DNA of 64,000 nucleotides from Sphingobacterium bambusae (GCF_033955345.1 NZ_CP138332.1:2356001-2420000), one strand, 5' to 3'; numbered from the stretch's first letter, positions 1-8,967 are shown. Program-made: numbers and translations. Notes: generated from the sequence alone by a model not told the origin.

Positions 1-26
1 TTCATAAAAATATCCTTTACTGGATT

Positions 27-68
27 AAAAAAAAGAAACCTGCTAGTCGAAGCATCGATGCAGGTTTC
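27..68 (-). terminator. Rho-independent terminator of the GDPD gene
   Basis: A perfect 9-bp inverted repeat, GAAACCTGC at 35-43 and GCAGGTTTC at 60-68, encloses a 16-nt loop. Read on the minus strand it is followed by a run of eight T. It lies just past the stop codon of the phosphodiesterase gene that ends at 87. Confidence 0.8.
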
Positions 69-86
69 CGTTAGCTGTAAAAACGA

Positions 87-848
87 TTATTTTCCCAATA
101 AACCGTTTAATCTCTCCGGTTCATCGGTAGAAATATAATCAATCTGATGGTCGATGAAGTAACGCATATCGTCCTCTTTGTTCACCGTCCAAACATTCGT
201 TTTCAATTTTAGATCCTTCGCCTCCTTGATCCATGTTGGATTTTTCTGATAGATCGAAAGATGATAGTCAATGCCGCTTAACTTGGCATCCTTAATTTCC
301 TGAGGAGTTTTATCACCCATCAGGTAGTGCACCATCGCCGATTTATCCAACTCCCTTAATTTCACACAGGCATCGTAGCTAAAAGCAATGTATTCAATCC
401 ATTTTTGCGCTTTTAGTTTTTTCACCAACGCCACGGACAATTCTGCGGATTTCAGCGTACGTTCTGTTCCCAGCTTGTTGGTTTTCAGCTCAAAAACAAG
501 CTTCATATCCTTCTGCTTCATCCCTTCCTTCAAGTAGGCTTCTGCTGTTGGAATAGATTCACCATTCGGATGTTTCTTAGTCAGCAGTTCCTCATAAGTT
601 GAGGTAGCAATATCCAACCCATAGAAATCATTGTCATGGTTCACCACCAAAACATCGTCCTTGGTAATATGTACATCGAACTCGCTCCCCCAAGCGTGGA
701 GTTTCGCTGCTTCATGTAGAGATGCCAACGAATTTTGTGGAGCTTTGGTATTTTTCCAAGCGCCACGGTGTGCGATCATCTGTGTCTGTGCAAAAGAGGC
801 CAAGCTCATAGCCGAAAAAAGTGTTAGTATAACCAGGGATTTTTTCAT
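87..848 (-). CDS. Glycerophosphodiester phosphodiesterase family protein, secreted
   Basis: 253 aa. An N-terminal signal peptide (KKSLVILTLFSAMSLASFA) precedes a GDPD TIM-barrel domain. The family hydrolyses glycerophosphodiesters to glycerol-3-phosphate and an alcohol. Visible motifs are HRGA near residue 27, the metal-binding EFDVH segment and the following NHD. The usual HRG...PENT block reads HRG...PQNS here, so the conserved Glu is Gln; substrate or activity could differ from the GlpQ type. The signal peptide places it in the periplasm or on the surface. It is a single gene with its own terminator at 27-68. The family call is firm; the exact substrate is not known. Confidence 0.9.
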   Translation of the reverse strand: MKKSLVILTLFSAMSLASFAQTQMIAHRGAWKNTKAPQNSLASLHEAAKLHAWGSEFDVHITKDDVLVVNHDNDFYGLDIATSTYEELLTKKHPNGESIPTAEAYLKEGMKQKDMKLVFELKTNKLGTERTLKSAELSVALVKKLKAQKWIEYIAFSYDACVKLRELDKSAMVHYLMGDKTPQEIKDAKLSGIDYHLSIYQKNPTWIKEAKDLKLKTNVWTVNKEDDMRYFIDHQIDYISTDEPERLNGLLGK

Positions 849-925
849 TATTATCTACTTTTGTTGTGTATATGCAGTTGATTTACCTGACGAATATACC
901 CAATTCAAGTTAAGTCAATATTAAA

Positions 926-1576
926 TTAGCGTTCGCCGTTCCATTCTCCATAAAATTGTTGCAGAAACAACTCCATGAATTGATGTCGTTCCGCAGCAAT
1001 CGCCTTTCCCGCGGCTGTATTCATCTTATCTCGCAATAATAGCAGCTTTTCATAGAAATGATTCAGCGTAGGTGCTTTGGTATTTTTATAAGCTTCCTTC
1101 GTTAGCTGCTCTTCAACAGGGATCTCTGGGTTATAGATCTCACGGTTCTTGAACCCACCATAATTGAATGCCCGCGCAATACCTATGGCCCCTATCGCAT
1201 CCAATCGATCTGCATCCTGAACCACCTCCAACTCCTTAGAATGGAAAGTAATTTCACCTAAAGATGCTTTAAAGGACATATTTAAAATAATCTGTTGCAC
1301 ATGTTCCACCGTGTCCCCATCGACCCCAATGCCAAGCAAAAACTCACCCGCAATCCGAGGACCAATGTGCTCGTCACCATCATGAAACTTGCTGTCGGCA
1401 ATATCATGTAGTAAGGCAGTCAGCTCGCACACGGTATGATCAGCGGACTCTGTTTCGAGAATCAGTTTTGTGTTATTCCACACGCGTTGAATATGCCACC
1501 AGTCGTGTCCCGATTCCGCATTTTTTAAACGCTCTTTAACGAATGTGACAGTCTGTTCGATAAATGAGTCCTGCAT
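926..1576 (-). CDS. HD-domain phosphohydrolase
   Basis: 216 aa from the ATG at 1576. A longer frame reaches back to 1669 but would overlap the upstream methyltransferase gene by 89 bp, so I chose the internal start (MQDSFIEQ), which begins 4 bp after that gene's stop. The HD metal-binding residues are visible as HDWWHIQRV (first His) and LLHDIADSKF (HD pair), with a later Asp in VVQDADRLDAIGA. Family members are metal-dependent phosphohydrolases of nucleotides or related phosphates; the substrate cannot be read here. It is probably co-transcribed with the rRNA methyltransferase. Confidence 0.85.
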   Translation of the reverse strand: MQDSFIEQTVTFVKERLKNAESGHDWWHIQRVWNNTKLILETESADHTVCELTALLHDIADSKFHDGDEHIGPRIAGEFLLGIGVDGDTVEHVQQIILNMSFKASLGEITFHSKELEVVQDADRLDAIGAIGIARAFNYGGFKNREIYNPEIPVEEQLTKEAYKNTKAPTLNHFYEKLLLLRDKMNTAAGKAIAAERHQFMELFLQQFYGEWNGER

Positions 1577-1580
1577 AACC

Positions 1581-2744
1581 TTAGTTTTCTTTTGTTCCTT
1601 CGTACAACTCGTACTGTAATAATCTACAGTCCAATTTACCATTAAAAAACTCAAAACGACGCGATGCACGCAGGCCTATTTTTTTAGCCAAATCCGGATT
1701 TCCTGTAAAAACATAGCCACGATAGCCCTTACACTCCTGCTTGAGGAAATCGCCCACACGCTTGTACGTCTCCTCTAGCTTACTATGTACGCCCAATCGT
1801 TCTCCATACTCCGGATTAAACATCACTACGCCATTCCCTTCTGGCACAGTTGTCTGTGCGAAATCGCCAACTTCAAACGTGATGAGGTGCTCCACACCAG
1901 CCGTACGTGCATTCAATTTGGCAATCTCCACAGCTTCTGGCGCGATATCCGACGCCACGATCTGTGGCAGGTTAGCTTTCTCCGTAATCTCTTTAATACG
2001 ACGACGCTCCTCAAAAAATACCGCTTCGTCATATCCAATGAAGTGCATAAAAGCGTAATTCATGCGCTGTAATCCAGGCACACGGTTTTGGGCGATCAAG
2101 GCAGCTTCAATAGCCAATGTTCCTGATCCACACATGGGATTGACAAAAGGCGATTTTTTATCCCAACCTGTAGCCAAAATCGTGGAAGTAGCCAAAGCCT
2201 CCAACATAGGTGCTTTACCAGGATGTTTACGATAGCCATGCTTGGCCAAGGTTTCACCCGAAGTATCAATAAATATTTCGGCACGTTCCTCCATCCAATG
2301 CAGATGTATAACCGTTCGGTTAAGTTCTGGCCCACTATTCGGGCGCATTCCTTTTTTATCTTTGATCCGATCCACAATCGCATCTTTCACCTTCACATTA
2401 GCAAACAACGGCGTCGTGATGGTTTCGTTGTGTACCGTGGAGGTTACCGAAAAATAACCGTCGAAAGGGATGATATCCTCCCACGCAATCGTCAACAAAT
2501 TGCGGTAAAGCTCCTCTGGATTATGTGCGCGAAAAGCTTTGATTTCGTAGAGCACTTGACTGGCCACACGAAGATTTAAATTTAAACGAACACACTCGTT
2601 TACAGAGGCTTTTATCTCCACGCCGGTATTAAAAGCACGGACGATTGGGAATCCTAAATCCTTGACTTCTTGCTCCAAATATGGAGACAACCGTCTATTA
2701 CAGGTGATGATTACCTTATTGGGGGTGTTGAAAACTTCCATCAT
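1581..2744 (-). CDS. THUMP-domain class I SAM-dependent RNA methyltransferase (RlmL/YcbY N-half type)
   Basis: 387 aa. The N-terminal part is a ferredoxin-like plus THUMP RNA-binding region (about residues 1-160). A Rossmann methyltransferase domain follows, with the SAM-binding motif PMCGSGTLAIEAALIA and the catalytic-loop motif FNPEYGERLG. The family methylates guanine N2 in 23S rRNA (E. coli RlmL acts at G2445). Most relatives read NPPYGERL; the second Pro is Glu here. Start is the first of two adjacent ATGs, 7 bp after a -7 box (2752-2759). The HD-domain gene follows 4 bp downstream. Confidence 0.88.
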   Translation of the reverse strand: MMEVFNTPNKVIITCNRRLSPYLEQEVKDLGFPIVRAFNTGVEIKASVNECVRLNLNLRVASQVLYEIKAFRAHNPEELYRNLLTIAWEDIIPFDGYFSVTSTVHNETITTPLFANVKVKDAIVDRIKDKKGMRPNSGPELNRTVIHLHWMEERAEIFIDTSGETLAKHGYRKHPGKAPMLEALATSTILATGWDKKSPFVNPMCGSGTLAIEAALIAQNRVPGLQRMNYAFMHFIGYDEAVFFEERRRIKEITEKANLPQIVASDIAPEAVEIAKLNARTAGVEHLITFEVGDFAQTTVPEGNGVVMFNPEYGERLGVHSKLEETYKRVGDFLKQECKGYRGYVFTGNPDLAKKIGLRASRRFEFFNGKLDCRLLQYELYEGTKEN

Positions 2745-2751
2745 ATTTTTG

Positions 2752-2759
2752 CAAAGTTA
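2752..2759 (-). promoter_or_regulatory. Bacteroidota -7 promoter element for the rRNA methyltransferase gene
   Basis: On the minus strand this reads TAACTTTG, an exact match to TAnnTTTG. The ATG follows after 7 bp, leaving almost no 5' leader. A TTG lies upstream but at shorter spacing than the usual 19-21 bp, so the -33 part is unproven. Confidence 0.5.
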
Positions 2760-2810
2760 CTTATTCTGCTTAGCAAAAAATGCTTAATTTTACAGTTTAA
2801 TAGTTTTGAT

Positions 2811-3185
2811 ATGGAAATAAGAGGAAAAGTTCACGAGATAGGCGCAACGCAACAAGTTACCGAGTCGTTTAAAAAGAGAGATTTGATAGTCGCGTATGCT
2901 GAAAACCCACAATTTGTAGAATACATTCGTTTTGAATCTACTCAAGACCGCGTAAATATATTTGACAATTTAGCCATAGGCGATGAAATCGAAGTTTCCT
3001 TTAACTTACGTGGACGCCCTTGGACAAACAAGGATGGTGTTACCACCTACTTCAACTCTTTGGTTGCTTGGCGCGTAACAAAATTGGCAAACACGGCACA
3101 ATCAGCACCTGCACCAGGTTATGCAGATATGCCTCCAGTAGATATCTCTTCTTCAGGTGCAGATGACGACGATTTGCCGTTCTAA
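2811..3185 (+). CDS. DUF3127 OB-fold-like protein with SSB-type acidic C-terminus
   Basis: 124 aa from the ATG at 2811. The open frame extends upstream to 2670, but that part overlaps the divergent methyltransferase start, and the conserved DUF3127 domain begins exactly at MEIRGKVHEIG. The domain (about residues 1-95) is small and beta-rich with the conserved segment NLRGRPWTNKDG. A low-complexity linker of Ala, Pro and Ser follows, then an acidic tail ending DDDDLPF, which resembles the DDDIPF tail of single-stranded DNA-binding protein SSB. The function of DUF3127 is not established; a nucleic-acid role is inferred from the tail. A TAGTTTTG box at 2801-2808 lies only 2 bp before the ATG. 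Confidence 0.88.
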   Translation: MEIRGKVHEIGATQQVTESFKKRDLIVAYAENPQFVEYIRFESTQDRVNIFDNLAIGDEIEVSFNLRGRPWTNKDGVTTYFNSLVAWRVTKLANTAQSAPAPGYADMPPVDISSSGADDDDLPF

Positions 3186-3197
3186 GCATACTAGAAA

Positions 3198-3239
3198 GCA
3201 TAAAAAAACCTTAAAGTAATCTTTAAGGTTTTTTTATGC
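3198..3239. terminator. Bidirectional terminator between convergent genes
   Basis: A perfect 19-bp inverted repeat (3198-3216 and 3221-3239) with a TAAT loop. The arms contain A7 and T7 tracts, so a T-run follows the G/C part on both strands. It serves the DUF3127 gene (+) and the anti-sigma-like gene (-). Confidence 0.9.
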
Positions 3240-3243
3240 GATG

Positions 3244-3885
3244 TTATTCCGGAAAAACAATTTCTATTCGTCCCTCGCGCCCTTTCCATTTAGGTCCAGA
3301 CTCCAATATCCTAATTACTTCAGCCGCTATTTGAGGCGTACTGGGCTGCTGCATCTCCACCGCATAGGCTGTACCATTATTATCTATCTTAAAAGAAACA
3401 TCTATTTTTCTTTCGCTATTTGATCCAGAATAATGCGTTGACAGGAAATCCGCAAAAGCATCCCATCCATCAACCGGCACCGCATCAGCACCAGCAAGCG
3501 GACGAACAGACATTTTCGTCAGTACCTCATCCATCAATTCCACTTCCGTCACGTTACGAGCACTTCGATTTGGTAAATGCCGCATCAGCACCAATGTACA
3601 CACCGTAACAAACATCACTGCAGCCACCAAACCTATTGCCAAACGTTGCCAACCGAAGAAATAACGGTTCTTCTGCTGCGCATGCTCCGTCAGCCGACGC
3701 TCCAAGCGTTGCTGTAAAAGGCTCAACGACTTCGCATCCACGCCATTCTGCAGCCGATAACCATCGATCGCATCTTGAAGAAAGGGATCATCCAAGGCTT
3801 CCCGCTCCAAGGCATGCATATCTTCTTTACTCATCAAGCCGTGGATGTAATTATGTATTCTTGACAGCTGATAGTTATTTTCCAT
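3244..3885 (-). CDS. Anti-sigma-like membrane protein with TonB-type C-terminal domain
   Basis: 213 aa. An acidic cytoplasmic N-terminus (about 1-75) includes SKEDMHALEREALDDPFLQDA, the style of anti-sigma/zf-less regulators that start Bacteroidota ECF partner proteins. One membrane helix follows (about 83-103, LAIGLVAAVMFVTVCTLVL). The periplasmic C-terminus (about 160-213) follows the TonB C-terminal pattern: an FKIDNNG strand, an AAEVIRILE helix, then PKWKGREGRIEIVFP. The gene overlaps the end of the ECF sigma gene by 11 bp, so the two are translationally coupled. A role as the sigma factor's inhibitor or signal receiver is inferred from this context. Confidence 0.75.
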   Translation of the reverse strand: MENNYQLSRIHNYIHGLMSKEDMHALEREALDDPFLQDAIDGYRLQNGVDAKSLSLLQQRLERRLTEHAQQKNRYFFGWQRLAIGLVAAVMFVTVCTLVLMRHLPNRSARNVTEVELMDEVLTKMSVRPLAGADAVPVDGWDAFADFLSTHYSGSNSERKIDVSFKIDNNGTAYAVEMQQPSTPQIAAEVIRILESGPKWKGREGRIEIVFPE

Positions 3886-4426
3886 TTCTCTTACTTTCCA
3901 TACATATCTTCAGGTTGCGCTTACCATTCTGAATGTAGCTTTTTACCTGATTAAATTCCAAATTCATTTCTGTTGCAATATCTTTATAGCAACGTTGTTC
4001 AAGATAAAACAACCGTATGCAGCCGGCTTGCTTCTCTTGCAAACTGTCTAAACAGATCTCCATTCGTTCAAAATCCTCTTCCGTCCACTGATTTTCATCA
4101 TGCTTCAGGTCAAGTTTGTTTTCCGACTCCAACAAATGGTTTTCTATATCGACAAAGGTACGTTGCTTCCCTTTGCGCAGCTCCATTAAACAATAATTAC
4201 GCGCAAAGACATATAGCCAACTTTTGAAATTATCAACCTCATGCTGCCGCAATTTATCAATTAGCTGTTCGAAAATCTGCATAATTGCATCTTGACTAGC
4301 CTCTTGATCCTGAAGGTATTTATAGCACAAACCATAGAGCAAAGACATATAGGGAGCGTAGAGCTTCCCTAGTGCTTGCACATCGCCCGTATTTCTATAA
4401 TGCAACAACAGCTCCTTTTCGTTCAT
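3875..4426 (-). CDS. RNA polymerase ECF sigma factor
   Basis: 183 aa. Region 2 is at about residues 15-85 (LYAPYMSLLYGLCYKYL, then WLYVFARNYCLMELRK) and region 4 at about 120-178 (CLDSLQEKQAGCIRLFYLEQ, then KDIATEMNLEFNQVKSYIQN, the HTH). Region 3 is absent, as in extracytoplasmic-function sigma factors. It directs RNA polymerase to a small regulon. The gene downstream, overlapping by 11 bp, is the likely membrane partner. No outer-membrane receptor gene is adjacent, so this is not an obvious SusC/FecA-type set. Confidence 0.92.
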   Translation of the reverse strand: MNEKELLLHYRNTGDVQALGKLYAPYMSLLYGLCYKYLQDQEASQDAIMQIFEQLIDKLRQHEVDNFKSWLYVFARNYCLMELRKGKQRTFVDIENHLLESENKLDLKHDENQWTEEDFERMEICLDSLQEKQAGCIRLFYLEQRCYKDIATEMNLEFNQVKSYIQNGKRNLKICMESKRNGK

Positions 4427-4529
4427 GCAATTTTTCCTTCCATAATAAGATGCTCGAAAATAACAAAATCCATATAAAATCGGCAGAAATCTTCAACTAC
4501 AGCCTATATTCTTACAAAGCATGATCCTA

Positions 4530-5783
4530 CTATCGGAACAATAACAAAGCAATAGCCAAAGTAACCAAGACGTTAAAGAACTGTGCTATCAAAAAAGCGT
4601 AAAGCGGCTTCTTGTTACTGTGGACAAAAAGATCCTTAAAATTTGTTTCCAAGCCGATCGATGTAAAAGCCAGCGCAAACCAAAGTCCTTGTATACTTTT
4701 GAGGCTATCCTTGACCAGGTCTACACGTTCTGTGGGAATAACAAAGGAAAAAAGCAAAGAAGCTAAAACAAACCCAATTACAAATTTTGGAAAGCGCTCC
4801 CAAATGACCTTCAACGTCGGCTTTTCGGCATGTTCAGCGCTCTTTGATTTTGAATAGGTCCAATATATACTGATCGCAAAGGCGGCTATTCCCAGCAAAA
4901 CATTTTGCGAAAACTTGACAATAGTACTGATCTTCAAGGCCTCTTCACCAACCAATGAGCCTGATGCCACTACCGCTCCCGTAGTATCTATACTACCACC
5001 AAGCCAAGCGCCTGTAACTTCTTGTGAAAGCCCCATCCAGCTAGCCATGTAGGGCATAAAAATCATCATCGGGATGGCCGTGATCAACACCAAAGAGATA
5101 ACGTAAGATAGCTTTTTAGGATCTCCTTTGATAGCGCCCGAAGTCGCTATGGCGGCAGAAACACCACAAATGGAAACTGCGCTGGACAGCATCATCGACA
5201 TCTCCTGATCTATCTTGAGCTTCTTACATAACCAAAATGAAAAATACCACACCGACAGTACCACAATCAATGCTTGCATCAAACCCAGCGAACCTGCTTT
5301 TAGAATATCGCCGAATATCACCGTCGTCCCAAGTAGCACCAACCCAATTTTCACATACAATTCGGTAGCAAGGGCCTCCTTAAACCAGGTCGGCAAGGTA
5401 AACAGATTACTGATAGCCAAACCGATGGCCAAACTGAAGATGACCGCTTCTAGATTAAGATCCTTAACCATCCCATTTCCGGCCATTAAAAGAGCGATCA
5501 ACGTAATAACAAATACAACCGGAAAAACCAGCAACAGAAACTTCACGGGCTTTCCCAAAAGCACCGCCGCAACAATTGCTACGCCATACACCAACAAAAA
5601 CTGACTGCCGATATGCTGTATATTATGAAGCGATAGTACATGATCTTGCAGATCGGAGAGTGCACTCCATGAAAAGGCTGGTTTTGGAATGACAAGCCCC
5701 CATAAAGACAATCCTATAATGGACAATCCCAAAATAACAACGACCCAATCTTCTGTAACTACACTTTTTTTCGATACTGACAT
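4530..5783 (-). CDS. YeiH family putative sulfate exporter (UPF0324)
   Basis: 417 aa polytopic membrane protein with about ten hydrophobic helices. The family-typical central segment AVSICGVSAAIATSGAIKGD and the SIDTTGAVVASGSLVG segment are clear. UPF0324/YeiH proteins are inner-membrane proteins annotated as sulfate or sulfonate exporters; the transport role is weakly supported in general. It is a single gene with free space on both sides and no sulfur-metabolism genes nearby. Confidence 0.85.
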   Translation of the reverse strand: MSVSKKSVVTEDWVVVILGLSIIGLSLWGLVIPKPAFSWSALSDLQDHVLSLHNIQHIGSQFLLVYGVAIVAAVLLGKPVKFLLLVFPVVFVITLIALLMAGNGMVKDLNLEAVIFSLAIGLAISNLFTLPTWFKEALATELYVKIGLVLLGTTVIFGDILKAGSLGLMQALIVVLSVWYFSFWLCKKLKIDQEMSMMLSSAVSICGVSAAIATSGAIKGDPKKLSYVISLVLITAIPMMIFMPYMASWMGLSQEVTGAWLGGSIDTTGAVVASGSLVGEEALKISTIVKFSQNVLLGIAAFAISIYWTYSKSKSAEHAEKPTLKVIWERFPKFVIGFVLASLLFSFVIPTERVDLVKDSLKSIQGLWFALAFTSIGLETNFKDLFVHSNKKPLYAFLIAQFFNVLVTLAIALLLFR

Positions 5784-5874
5784 CTAACTACGGTTTTTGA
5801 TTAGCAATAAAAAACAATGCAATGAAAGTAAGGATATTATCATAGAATAGCAACGTAGGCTATATTAGAACCAC

Positions 5875-5904
5875 AAAAAAGCCTGTCACAATTCTGCAAC
5901 AGGC
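5875..5904 (-). terminator. Rho-independent terminator of the fadNAE operon
   Basis: GCCTGT (5881-5886) pairs with ACAGGC (5899-5904), and a T6 run follows on the minus strand. It lies 33 bp past the fadE stop codon. Confidence 0.75.
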
Positions 5905-5936
5905 CCGTTTATAAAAAGATCGATAGTGCCGGTATG

Positions 5937-7715
5937 TTAAAACATGTAGCGATTTTCGTCGATCAGTTTTTTTGCGATGCGCTGACGTGCATCCTTGACA
6001 TTAAATGGCTCCGCCTTGGTGAAGCGTCTTAACCCCACCAGCATCATCTTCAGCTCGTCACCCTCGCCGAAGGAATACAACGCTTCCTTACCGGCTACAT
6101 GCACTTTGTCCAACGATGTGTAAAGATAGACGCGAGCCATATCTGTCGGCAATGCCGCCGCATCTTCACCTTGCGTGTGAAATATCTTCTCTGCGCGCAA
6201 TAGCACGGATTCTGCGACATAAACATAACCGATGATGTCTGCTATATTCATCAGGATTTCTTCCTCCTTGGCCAAAGACATCATCAGCTTCTGTACCGCA
6301 GCACCAGCAATCAGGAGACCGGCTTTCTTTAGATTGGCGATCAGTTTCTTTTCTGTTGCAAAAGGTGTTTGATCGTCCTCACCAAAATCAGGAATAGCGA
6401 GCAGCTCATTGGCCACAGCCGTTGCTGGTCCCATAAGATCTATTTCGCCTTTCATCGCCCGTTTCAGCAACATATCTACAATAAGCAAACGATTCACCTC
6501 GTTTGTTCCCTCGAAAATACGGTTGATGCGCGAATCGCGATAAGCGCGCTCCATCGGCGCTTCTGCAGAATAGCCCATTCCACCGTAAATCTGTACGCCC
6601 TCATCAACCACATAGTCCAACATCTCCGAACACCACACCTTGATAATCGCACATTCAATCGCAAACTGTTCCACCGACTTCAGCTTCGCCTTCGCTTCTT
6701 CCATTCCCGATGCAACCAAAGCTTCGTAAGCATCATCAATATTCTGTCCAGCACGGTAGGCTGCTGCCTCGGTTGCATAAAGTCGTGTCGCCATCTCCGC
6801 AAGTTTATAACGCACTGCTCCAAACTTGGATATAGGAAGGTTGAACTGCACACGCTCATTGGCATAGCGTACGGCCTGCGTTATCACTGCGCGGGAAGAA
6901 CCAATTGTGGCCGCGCCCAATTTAATACGGCCGATATTCAGGATATTTACGGCGATCTTAAAGCCATTCTCCCGCTCCGACAGCAGATTTTCTACCGGCA
7001 CAGCGCAGTCATTGAAAAATACTTGCCGCGTGGATGACCCCTTAATGCCTAATTTATGCTCTTCGGGATTCATGCTGATTCCACCGAATTCTTTCTCCAC
7101 AATAAAGGCCGTCAAGTTCTTGTCGTCATCGATCTTAGCAAAGACAATAAAAACATCGGCAAAGCCTCCGTTTGTGATCCACATCTTTTGTCCGTTGATC
7201 AAGTAATGGGTGCCCTCCGCATTCAATTTCGCCGATGTACGTCCAGAATTAGCATCAGAGCCCGCATTGGGTTCCGTCAAACAGTAGGCTGCTTTCCATT
7301 CCCCTGTGGTGAGTTTTGGGATATATTTCTGCTTTTGCGCATCATTACCATAATACAAAATCGGCAAGGTACCAATCCCCGTATGTGCCGATAAGGCCAC
7401 GGCAAATGAATAGCCGCCCCCAACTGCATCGGCCACCAACATAGAGGTGTTAAAGTTCTTACCAAATCCGCCATACTCTTCCGGAATGGACACGCCAAGC
7501 ATACCCAATTCCCCCGCCTTGTTCAAGAGATCCTGCATCAAGCCCTCTTCCTGGGCATCAATGCGCTCCAATTTATTCAACACCTCGCTATCAAGAAAAT
7601 CACGACATGTCTGGCGTATCATCTTTGCTTCTTCATCAAACTCTTCAGGGATAAATACGTCGGTATAGGGAGTTTCTCGAATAACAAACTCTCCTCCTTT
7701 GATTGCGTTGCTCAT
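5937..7715 (-). CDS. fadE: Acyl-CoA dehydrogenase, FadE type (B. subtilis style)
   Basis: 592 aa, close to the length of B. subtilis FadE and longer than short-chain dehydrogenases. It catalyses the first step of fatty-acid beta-oxidation with FAD. Visible parts: the N-terminal helical domain, the FAD/substrate motif AAYCLTEPNAGSDANS (about 140-155), WITNGGFADVFIVFAKID, and the C-terminal block YGGMGYSAEAPMERAYRDSR followed by FEGTNEVNR. A C-terminal extension of about 170 residues is typical of the longer subfamily. It is the last gene of the marR-fadN-fadA-fadE operon, 53 bp after fadA. Confidence 0.92.
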   Translation of the reverse strand: MSNAIKGGEFVIRETPYTDVFIPEEFDEEAKMIRQTCRDFLDSEVLNKLERIDAQEEGLMQDLLNKAGELGMLGVSIPEEYGGFGKNFNTSMLVADAVGGGYSFAVALSAHTGIGTLPILYYGNDAQKQKYIPKLTTGEWKAAYCLTEPNAGSDANSGRTSAKLNAEGTHYLINGQKMWITNGGFADVFIVFAKIDDDKNLTAFIVEKEFGGISMNPEEHKLGIKGSSTRQVFFNDCAVPVENLLSERENGFKIAVNILNIGRIKLGAATIGSSRAVITQAVRYANERVQFNLPISKFGAVRYKLAEMATRLYATEAAAYRAGQNIDDAYEALVASGMEEAKAKLKSVEQFAIECAIIKVWCSEMLDYVVDEGVQIYGGMGYSAEAPMERAYRDSRINRIFEGTNEVNRLLIVDMLLKRAMKGEIDLMGPATAVANELLAIPDFGEDDQTPFATEKKLIANLKKAGLLIAGAAVQKLMMSLAKEEEILMNIADIIGYVYVAESVLLRAEKIFHTQGEDAAALPTDMARVYLYTSLDKVHVAGKEALYSFGEGDELKMMLVGLRRFTKAEPFNVKDARQRIAKKLIDENRYMF

Positions 7716-7768
7716 ATTTATTTGTTTAGCTAAATTTCAATATTATTTTACGGTGACCTTGGTGTAGG

Positions 7769-8941
7769 TTACAAGATTTCAAAAATACCAGCTGCCCCTT
7801 GCCCGGTTCCCACACACATGGTCACCATTCCGTAGCGCTCGTTTCTTCTTTTTAAATCGTTCAACAACTGCACGGTCAACTTCGCACCGGTACAGCCTAG
7901 AGGATGCCCCAACGCGATTGCTCCACCGTTGATATTAATTTTCGATTCATCCAGCCCCAACTCCCGAATGACGGCCAACGATTGCGATGCAAAGGCCTCA
8001 TTAAGCTCAAAAAGATCAATATCTTCCTTTTGTAAATTGGCCATAGCCAATGCCTTTGGAATGGCGGCGACCGGACCAATGCCCATGATACGTGGAGGAA
8101 CGCCTGCAGCAGCATAGCTCACCAAGCGCGCGATAGGCTCTACCTGCAGCTCTTTCAGCATCTTCTCGGAGACCACCAACACGAAAGCGGCTCCATCAGA
8201 TGTCTGGGACGAGTTTCCGGCGGTGACACAGCCGTCAGCAGCGAATACCGGACGTAACTTAGCCAAAGCCTCCGCCGAAGAATCAGCCCGCGGCCCCTCG
8301 TCTTTATCGACAATATATTCGCGGGTGGCAATCTTACTGTCTTTGATATACGTTTCTTCTACCTTAATAGGTACAATGCCGGCCTGCAAATGTCCGCTCT
8401 GCTGTGCCGCAACCGCTTTTTGATGGGAGCGTATTGCAAAAGCATCTTGATCCTCACGCGAAACGTTAAACTCCTTGGCCACCGCCTCGGCCGTCAAACC
8501 CATCCCCCAATACCAATCGGGATTCTCTTTAGCAACCACGGGGTTAGGGACAATCTTCCATCCACCGAAAGGCATGCCCGACATCACTTCGACACCTCCA
8601 GCAATGATGCAGTCTGCCATACCAGCCTTGATCTTGGCAACAGCCGTTGCAATGGTTTCCAACCCCGAAGCACAGTATCTGTTCACTGTAACACCGGGCA
8701 CTTTATCCGTCTGCAATCCCATAAGGGATATCAATCTACCTATATTCAACCCTTGCTCAGCTTCAGGCATGGCGTTGCCCACAATCACATCATCGATCTT
8801 GTCGACATCCAAGCTTGGTATCGTAGACACCATGTGCTTGATCACCTCTGCGGCCAAATCGTCGGCACGCATAAAACGAAAAACTCCTCGCGGGGCCTTG
8901 CCCACCGCGGTACGATATCCTGCTATAATGTATGCTTCCAT
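7769..8941 (-). CDS. fadA: Acetyl-CoA C-acyltransferase (3-ketoacyl-CoA thiolase)
   Basis: 390 aa. It carries out the thiolytic step of beta-oxidation. The acyl-accepting Cys90 is in VNRYCASGLE, the active-site His is in GGAIALGHPLGCTGA, and the second Cys is in CVGTGQGAAG near the C-terminus. The length matches the thiolase family. It lies between fadN and fadE, the same order as the B. subtilis fadNAE operon. An unrelated four-helix-bundle gene separates it from fadN. Confidence 0.95.
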   Translation of the reverse strand: MEAYIIAGYRTAVGKAPRGVFRFMRADDLAAEVIKHMVSTIPSLDVDKIDDVIVGNAMPEAEQGLNIGRLISLMGLQTDKVPGVTVNRYCASGLETIATAVAKIKAGMADCIIAGGVEVMSGMPFGGWKIVPNPVVAKENPDWYWGMGLTAEAVAKEFNVSREDQDAFAIRSHQKAVAAQQSGHLQAGIVPIKVEETYIKDSKIATREYIVDKDEGPRADSSAEALAKLRPVFAADGCVTAGNSSQTSDGAAFVLVVSEKMLKELQVEPIARLVSYAAAGVPPRIMGIGPVAAIPKALAMANLQKEDIDLFELNEAFASQSLAVIRELGLDESKININGGAIALGHPLGCTGAKLTVQLLNDLKRRNERYGMVTMCVGTGQGAAGIFEIL

Positions 8942-8967
8942 TTTTCTAGTATTTAGTATTTAGATTT

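Noticed and set aside
1577..1669. Longer HD-domain protein starting at 1669
   Set aside because: The extra 31 residues overlap the methyltransferase gene and carry no HD-family features.
2670..2810. Longer DUF3127 protein starting at 2670
   Set aside because: The extension overlaps the divergent methyltransferase start and its promoter; the family domain starts at 2811.
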